Assembly: GCF_043557345.1 (NCBI RefSeq)
Contig: NZ_JBIFFV010000009.1
Span: forward strand, 62,001 to 126,000
From: Sulfitobacter sp043557345
Lineage (GTDB): Bacteria > Pseudomonadota > Alphaproteobacteria > Rhodobacterales > Rhodobacteraceae
Direction of reading: 5' to 3'
Length of the DNA stretch: 64,000 nt
The notes beneath the pieces are model-generated. The model did not search any database and was not told the origin of the DNA. It saw only the letters and a list, made by a program, of their open reading frames with translations. Position numbers and translations under genes: made by a program. Shown here one piece after another: positions 59,477 through 64,000 of this stretch; the first letter of the stretch is position 1, and every line of letters begins with the position of its first letter.

Positions 59477-59674
59477 AGGGTCCGGTCTATCCGTTTCGTT
59501 GCACGGGCGTTCCCCCAGAAACCTATGCGCCGCCGCAGCGAAATCAACGGATTTATGCTGCAACTGCGCAGAGATGCGCGATGCGCCGCGCGGGAACCCA
59601 GCCGCTGCGCCCGCGTTGATCAAAACGGGGGCAGACCCCCCGCGTCACCCCGTCTATCGCAATCGGAAGCCCAG

Positions 59675-60649
59675 ATGACCGCACCGTCGACGCTCAGGTA
59701 CTACCCCGACAGCAAACCCGGCATCGCCCGGCGGCGCTGCGGGCGGGGGTTTTCCTATCACGCGCCCGATGGCCGCTGCATCAAGGACAAGGTCGAGCGG
59801 GCGCGGTTGGTGAAATTGGCTGTGCCCCCGGCCTATGAGCGGGTTTGGATCAGCCCCCATGACAATGGGCATCTTCAGGCGACGGGCTTCGATGCCCGGG
59901 GCCGCAAACAATACCGCTATCATCCGCTTTGGTCCGAGGCGCAGGCGCAAGAGAAATACGCAAGCCTGCCCGAGTTTGCCGAAACCCTGCCGCGTATCCG
60001 CCGCCGCGTGCGCCGCGACCTCAAGGAGGAGTTGGGCGACCGGGTCTTTGCCCTGGCCGCCGCCGTGGCGATGATCGACCGGCTGTCGCTGCGCGTCGGC
60101 AATCAGGTCTATGCCGAAACCAACCGCACCTATGGCACGCTGACCCTGAAACGGCGGCATCTGATCCTGCGCGATGGGAAGTTGCAGGCCTCCTTCATGG
60201 CAAAGGGCGGCAAACGGGTCCGCCGCCAGATCGCCAACCGCACCCTGATGCGCGCGCTTGAGAAAATTCGCGACCTGCCCGGCGCAGAGCTGCTGACGTG
60301 GATCGACGAAGAGGGGCAGCCGCGCAGTCTGACTTCCACCGCGCTGAACGATTATATTGCCGAAGCCGCAGGCACCGAAGGCTTCTCGGCCAAGACCTTT
60401 CGCACATGGGCCGGGTCCGTCGCCGCGTTTGACGTGGCGCTAAAGGAAGACAAGCCCAGCATCAAAGCCATGGCCGAAGCTGCCGCCGAACGGCTGCACA
60501 ACACACCGAGCATCGCGCGCAACAGCTATATCCACCCGCAGGTGATCGACCTCTGCCAGACCCCGCAAGACCTGCCGGACCCGCCTGATATGGACGATAT
60601 GACCCGGGCAGAAAGAGGCTTGCTGGCGTTCCTGCGCGCGAGGACGTGA
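59675..60649 (+). CDS. Poxvirus-type DNA topoisomerase IB
   Basis: A 324-residue type IB topoisomerase. The N-terminal domain (about 1-90) includes GFSYHAPDGRCIKD and VWISPHDNGHLQATGFDARGRKQYRYHPLW. The catalytic domain has VAMIDRLSLRVGNQVY, TFRTWAGSVAAF and the active-site Tyr near residue 285 (ARNSYIHPQV). It relaxes supercoils without ATP. The ATG at 59675 has GGAAG upstream. It is a non-essential accessory enzyme often found on plasmids or with stress genes. Confidence 0.92.
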   Translation: MTAPSTLRYYPDSKPGIARRRCGRGFSYHAPDGRCIKDKVERARLVKLAVPPAYERVWISPHDNGHLQATGFDARGRKQYRYHPLWSEAQAQEKYASLPEFAETLPRIRRRVRRDLKEELGDRVFALAAAVAMIDRLSLRVGNQVYAETNRTYGTLTLKRRHLILRDGKLQASFMAKGGKRVRRQIANRTLMRALEKIRDLPGAELLTWIDEEGQPRSLTSTALNDYIAEAAGTEGFSAKTFRTWAGSVAAFDVALKEDKPSIKAMAEAAAERLHNTPSIARNSYIHPQVIDLCQTPQDLPDPPDMDDMTRAERGLLAFLRART

Positions 60650-60741
60650 ACCCAGTTCGAAGATCTAGGCGAACTTTCACCGTGCTCAGGCATTGTTAAC
60701 ATGAACAGCACTATCGCCCGACTTTAGAAGGACTGGAACTC

Positions 60742-61338
60742 ATGAGCGATACAGGTCGGCCAACCCTCAGCGGCGTCCTGGACGAGATGGAACATCTCTC
60801 CGGTGGCGCGGATCGGCAGATTACCGTGGAAGAGATCATCGACTGTCTGGGCAAACATTCCTTTGCCTCGACCATCCTTGCCTTTAGCCTGATCTCTACC
60901 TCGCCCGCCAGCGGCATTCCGGGGATCACGGCCTTTATTGGAATCGTGGTGCTGTTTCTGGTGGTGCAGATGATCTTTGGCCGCGACAGCCTCTGGCTGC
61001 CTGGTTTCGTCATGCGCCGCGACATCGCGGCGAAGAAACTCCGCGAGGGCGTTCGGTGGCTGCGCCGCCCGGTGGATTTCGTAGACCGTTATCTGCACGA
61101 GCGCTCCACCTTCATTCTGCACCGCCCGTGGGTTTACCTGCCTTTGTTGATGGTGATGGCGCTGTCGATGTTCATGCCGTTCATGGAGATCGTGCCCACC
61201 TCTGGCTCTATCGCCTCAGCGATGATCGCGATCTTCGCAGCGGGCTATCTCATGCGGGACGGGCGGGTGGTGATCCTGTCGATGATCCTGATGTCGTTGC
61301 TGCCTGTGGGGGTTGCGTGGTTCTTTCTTGGGCGCTGA
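60742..61338 (+). CDS. exoD: ExoD-family membrane protein
   Basis: A 198-residue protein of the ExoD family (named from Rhizobium exopolysaccharide mutants). The N-terminal half is soluble (LDEMEHLSGGADRQITVEEIIDCLGKHSFAST), then several TM segments follow (GITAFIGIVVLFLVVQMIFG, PWVYLPLLMVMALSMFMPFM, VVILSMILMSLLPVGVAWFF). The molecular role is unclear; links to exopolysaccharide and alkali tolerance are known. Confidence 0.87.
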   Translation: MSDTGRPTLSGVLDEMEHLSGGADRQITVEEIIDCLGKHSFASTILAFSLISTSPASGIPGITAFIGIVVLFLVVQMIFGRDSLWLPGFVMRRDIAAKKLREGVRWLRRPVDFVDRYLHERSTFILHRPWVYLPLLMVMALSMFMPFMEIVPTSGSIASAMIAIFAAGYLMRDGRVVILSMILMSLLPVGVAWFFLGR

Positions 61339-61501
61339 GAAAATAATCCCCGCCATTTGCGATGCTGCGTCTGCAAAAGAATTGACCAAAGCTGCCCTAG
61401 CTGGGAACCTTTACTGACCTAAACCATTAAACCGTTAGTCGTGGTCGGCGTTCCGCCTTATCAGGCTCGGCGACCGAAAATGATTGTTCCCGGGGCTCAA
61501 A

Positions 61502-62905
61502 ATGGCTGGCAGATTGATTGTAGTTTCAAATCGCATCCCATCGGAAGCCGCCCCTTCCGGTGGGTTGGTCTATGCGCTGCACGAAACCCTGCGCAAGATC
61601 GGCGGCATCTGGATAGGATCGCATCCCGAAACCACGGAAACACCCGCCAACAGCCTCGAAGAATATGGCGATCAGGGCAATTACACCCGGCTGAGCTTTC
61701 GCCTAACGCACGAAGATTACAAGAATTTCTACCTCGGCTTCTCGAACTCGGTGCTTTGGCCGGTCTGTCACCGCCGCGGTGATCTGGTCAAGCTCGACCG
61801 CGGCTTCGAGCGGGGGTATAGCGCTGTCAACACGCGCCTTGCCTGGCAGGTGATGGAAGTGGCCCGGCCGGACGATATGATCTGGGTTCACGACTACCAT
61901 TTCTTCCCCCTCGCCACCGAGCTGCGCAAGCTGGGCTTCACCGGTAAGATCGGGTTTTTCCTGCATATTCCCTTCCCCGCCTTGGGCGATATGGGCGCCC
62001 TCCCGCGGGAGGCCAATCTGGCGCATTGGCTGGCGGATTATGATCTCGTGGGTCTGCAAACCCGCGCAGATGTGGCCCGCTGTCTTGAGATGTTCCGGGC
62101 CGAGACCGATTCCGAATTCCTGATGGACGGTACGATCAAATGCGGCTCCCGCGCGGTGGCGCTGCGGTCTTTCCCCATCGGCATCGACGTTGAGACCTTT
62201 GTGCAGGCCGCGCGAGGGGGCAGTGCGCAGGACCGTCTGGCCGACGATATGGCGGGCGATATCGTGATCGGGGTCGACCGGCTGGATTACTCCAAAGGTC
62301 TGCCCAACCGCTTTCGCGCCTTTGGCCGCTACCTCGAAACTCGGGATGAGCGCGAACGGCGGGTGAGCATGGTCCAGATCGCCCCGCCCAGCCGAGAGGA
62401 AGTCGCCGCCTACCGCGAATTGCGCTACGAGTTGGAAGAGCTTGTCGGTCGCGTGAACGGAGAGCATGGGGAGATCGACTGGACCCCGCTGCGCTATATC
62501 CATCGCAACCTCGATCGCAATCTTCTCGCCCGTCTCTATCGCCGGGCGCGGGTTGGGATCGTGACGCCCTTCGCCGATGGGATGAACCTTGTGGCCAAGG
62601 AATATGTCGCCGCCCAAGACCCCGAAGACCCCGGCGTGCTGATCCTGTCGCATATGGCCGGCGCTGCCGAAGACCTGACGGATGCGATTCAGGTCAACCC
62701 CTATGACATCGAGGACATGAGCGAGGCGCTGAAAACCGCGCTCGCCCTGCCGCTGGAAGAGCGCAAGCGCCGCCATGCAAGCTGCATGGCGCAGGTGCGG
62801 GCCACGGATGTAAACCGTTGGAGCCAGAATTTTGTCGAGGCGCTGAAAGCCTGCGCGCCGACCTTGGCGGTCAAACCCCGCGCGCGGGAATGGACCCACG
62901 CCTAG
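61502..62905 (+). CDS. otsA: Trehalose-6-phosphate synthase
   Basis: A 467-residue GT20 glycosyltransferase joining UDP-glucose and glucose-6-phosphate. The N-terminus is LIVVSNRIPSEAAPSGGL. Active-site segments: IWVHDYHFFPLATELRKLG, FFLHIPFPA, GVDRLDYSKGLPNRFRAF and TPFADGMNLVAKEYVA. Length is normal. The ATG at 61502 is preferred to a TTG 18 nt upstream. It is separated from otsB by exoD and topoisomerase IB. The product probably protects against osmotic stress or drying. Confidence 0.93.
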   Translation: MAGRLIVVSNRIPSEAAPSGGLVYALHETLRKIGGIWIGSHPETTETPANSLEEYGDQGNYTRLSFRLTHEDYKNFYLGFSNSVLWPVCHRRGDLVKLDRGFERGYSAVNTRLAWQVMEVARPDDMIWVHDYHFFPLATELRKLGFTGKIGFFLHIPFPALGDMGALPREANLAHWLADYDLVGLQTRADVARCLEMFRAETDSEFLMDGTIKCGSRAVALRSFPIGIDVETFVQAARGGSAQDRLADDMAGDIVIGVDRLDYSKGLPNRFRAFGRYLETRDERERRVSMVQIAPPSREEVAAYRELRYELEELVGRVNGEHGEIDWTPLRYIHRNLDRNLLARLYRRARVGIVTPFADGMNLVAKEYVAAQDPEDPGVLILSHMAGAAEDLTDAIQVNPYDIEDMSEALKTALALPLEERKRRHASCMAQVRATDVNRWSQNFVEALKACAPTLAVKPRAREWTHA

Positions 62906-62914
62906 CGGCGGGGG

Positions 62915-63712
62915 TCATTCTTCCGGCACATAGACCACCGCGGTCTCCCACCCGCTGCATTTCTCCGCAAGGCCTGCGGGCAGGGGCATATCGGTAAAGA
63001 ACATATCCACCTCCCGCGCCGAAGCGATGCGCGCGGGGGCGGAGCGTTTGAATTTGGAATGGTCGGTCACCAAAAAGGTCTTGCGCGACTGCGCGATGAT
63101 ACATTGGCTGACCCCCACCTCTTCGATGTCGAAGTCGAGCAGATCGCCATCCGCATCCATCGCAGAACAGCCGATCACCGCGATGTCGAACTTGAACTGG
63201 CGGATCGTCTCGATCGTCAGATTGCCGACCAGCCCGCCGTCCATCCGGCGCAGCGCGCCACCGGTCAGCACGATGCGGCATTCGGGGTTGTCGACCAGAA
63301 TATTGGCCACGTTCATGTTGTTCGTCACCACCATCAGATCGCGGTGGTGGAGCAGGGCGCGTGCCACTGCCTCGGTGCTTGTCCCGATATTGAGAAAGAC
63401 CGAACAGCCGTCGGGGATATGTTCGGCACAGGCGCGGGCGATGCGATTCTTCGCCTCTTCATGCAGATTCCGCCGTTCGGCATAGCCGATGTTGCTGGCC
63501 CCCGAGGGCAGCACCGCGCCCCCATGGACCCGCTCAAGCTTACCGCTGTCGGCCAGTTCCGTAAGGTCACGGCGGATGGTCTGATGGGTCACGCCGAAAT
63601 GTTCGGCCAGCCCATCGACAGTGACTTTGCCTTCGCGCCGGGCGATTTCAAGGATGTCGGGATGGCGGAATGTCTGTGAAATGGGCGTCGCTCCTGCCTG
63701 CTGTTGGCGCAT
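62915..63712 (-). CDS. glpR: DeoR/GlpR-family repressor, likely of glycerol-3-phosphate use
   Basis: A 265-residue repressor. The N-terminal helix-turn-helix HPDILEIARREGKVTVDGLAEHFGVTHQTIRRDLTELADSGKLERVHGGA is the DeoR signature. The sugar-phosphate-sensing domain has FLNIGTSTEAVARAL, VVTNNMNVA, TGGALRR and CIIAQSRKTFLVTDHSKF. ATG at 63712 has GGAG 4 nt upstream; a longer frame to 63742 has no site. It is divergent from glpD, with a GlpR-like operator between. Confidence 0.9.
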   Translation of the reverse strand: MRQQQAGATPISQTFRHPDILEIARREGKVTVDGLAEHFGVTHQTIRRDLTELADSGKLERVHGGAVLPSGASNIGYAERRNLHEEAKNRIARACAEHIPDGCSVFLNIGTSTEAVARALLHHRDLMVVTNNMNVANILVDNPECRIVLTGGALRRMDGGLVGNLTIETIRQFKFDIAVIGCSAMDADGDLLDFDIEEVGVSQCIIAQSRKTFLVTDHSKFKRSAPARIASAREVDMFFTDMPLPAGLAEKCSGWETAVVYVPEE

Positions 63713-63773
63713 TATCTCCAGTGTTTTGGCTAACGCAAGCAATCGCGCAGCAGGACACGTTTAACATGTTCGC

Positions 63774-63794
63774 TATGTTGGCAAAACGAACATA
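63774..63794. promoter_or_regulatory. GlpR-like operator between glpR and glpD
   Basis: TATGTT-n9-AACATA, a 21-bp dyad (TATGTTGGCAAAACGAACATA split around its centre) close to the E. coli GlpR consensus TATGTTCG...CGAACATA. An extra half-site ATGTTCG lies just upstream near 63766. It fits repression of glpD and autoregulation of glpR. Confidence 0.65.
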
Positions 63795-63878
63795 AACGAA
63801 AATAATTCTTGTGCAGTTGGGAGTCGTTTCGTAACACTGCCCCAAATTGGACAGTCTGAGCTGGGGGAGGGCCGGATC

Positions 63879-64000
63879 GTGAACCAACAGCCCGATAGCC
63901 ATATGGCCGCTGCCCCGGTCGATCTATTCGTCATCGGGGGTGGCATTAACGGCGCCGGGATCGCGCGCGATGCGGCAGGCCGGGGGCTGAGCGTGACACT
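63879..64000 (+). CDS. glpD: Glycerol-3-phosphate dehydrogenase, N-terminal part (cut by window edge)
   Basis: About 40 residues: MNQQPDSHMAAAPVDLFVIGGGINGAGIARDAAGRGLSVT. The FAD-binding GGGINGAGIARDAAGRG segment is the GlpD signature. The start is GTG at 63879 with GGGGGAGG about 10 nt upstream; an in-frame ATG follows 24 nt later. It oxidises glycerol-3-phosphate at the membrane. The gene leaves the window at the right edge. Confidence 0.85.
   Translation, partial: MNQQPDSHMAAAPVDLFVIGGGINGAGIARDAAGRGLSVT

Noticed and set aside
57833..59674. Long plus-strand open frame in front of topoisomerase IB
   Set aside because: It runs antisense through the GH15 and otsB genes, has no family resemblance, and topoisomerase IB has a good start with ribosome site at 59675.
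61403..61436. EcfG general-stress promoter (GGAAC ... CGTT) before otsA
   Set aside because: Both boxes exist but are about 25 nt apart; the consensus spacing is 16-17 nt.
1..64000. tRNA or rRNA genes, CRISPR arrays, insertion sequences, prophage genes
   Set aside because: No cloverleaf, regularly spaced repeat, transposase motif or phage protein was recognised on either strand.

Overview
The window looks like part of a large extrachromosomal replicon (megaplasmid or chromid) of a Roseobacter-group alphaproteobacterium (Rhodobacterales). Base composition is high in GC. The gene families are typical of that group: RepABC replication, several TRAP transporters, a PhnCDEE importer, a tungstate-linked formate dehydrogenase, FCD-type GntR regulators and SafE/TauE permeases. 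The species cannot be fixed from the sequence alone.

Layout. (1) 0-10 kb: the 5' end of a formate dehydrogenase locus on the minus strand (DUF3305, DUF3306, TorD-like chaperone, small Tat peptide, FdhA). A divergent plus-strand operon encodes a polyferredoxin-like protein, DUF6494, an Mrp-type Fe-S carrier, a lipoate/biotin ligase-like protein and DUF6505. A convergent tungstate ABC transporter (tupBCA) follows. Together these look like a W-dependent formate oxidation module with its metal and cofactor supply. (2) 10-14 kb: a complete repABC module with a counter-transcribed RNA between repB and repC and a perfect 20-bp palindrome at the repC 3' end that I read as parS. (3) 14-20 kb: a membrane histidine kinase without a visible partner, an M42 peptidase and a TRAP transporter. 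(4) 20-34.6 kb: a tightly overlapping eight-gene catabolic operon with its MarR regulator: PDR-type reductase, Rieske oxygenase alpha/beta, acyl-CoA ligase, a thiolase-fold protein lacking its catalytic residues, a DUF35-SDR fusion with a degenerate SDR active site, a cyclase and an intact SDR. A beta-hydroxyacid dehydrogenase, an aldehyde dehydrogenase and a second TRAP system flank it.

(5) 34.7-39 kb: phosphonate/phosphite-type importer phnDCEE plus a HAD phosphatase. (6) 39-49 kb: a long minus-strand operon (oppDF, peptide-binding protein, oppBC, gamma-glutamyltransferase, DUF1028, TauE/SafE permease, GntR), probably for gamma-glutamyl or other peptides. (7) 49-57 kb: FCD regulator, DapA-family lyase/synthase, a second cyclase, MarR, indolepyruvate oxidoreductase iorAB and a LysE exporter. 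(8) 57-63 kb: trehalose metabolism (otsB, GH15, otsA) interleaved with topoisomerase IB and ExoD. (9) Right edge: GlpR-like repressor, a recognisable GlpR operator and the start of glpD.

The best candidate for an undescribed system is the 20.8-29.1 kb operon. Two of its proteins keep their folds but have lost the residues needed for ordinary thiolase and SDR chemistry. Together with the DUF35 domain this suggests an aldolase-type or scaffolding complex acting on an oxygenated CoA thioester. No tRNA, rRNA, CRISPR array or insertion sequence was recognised.
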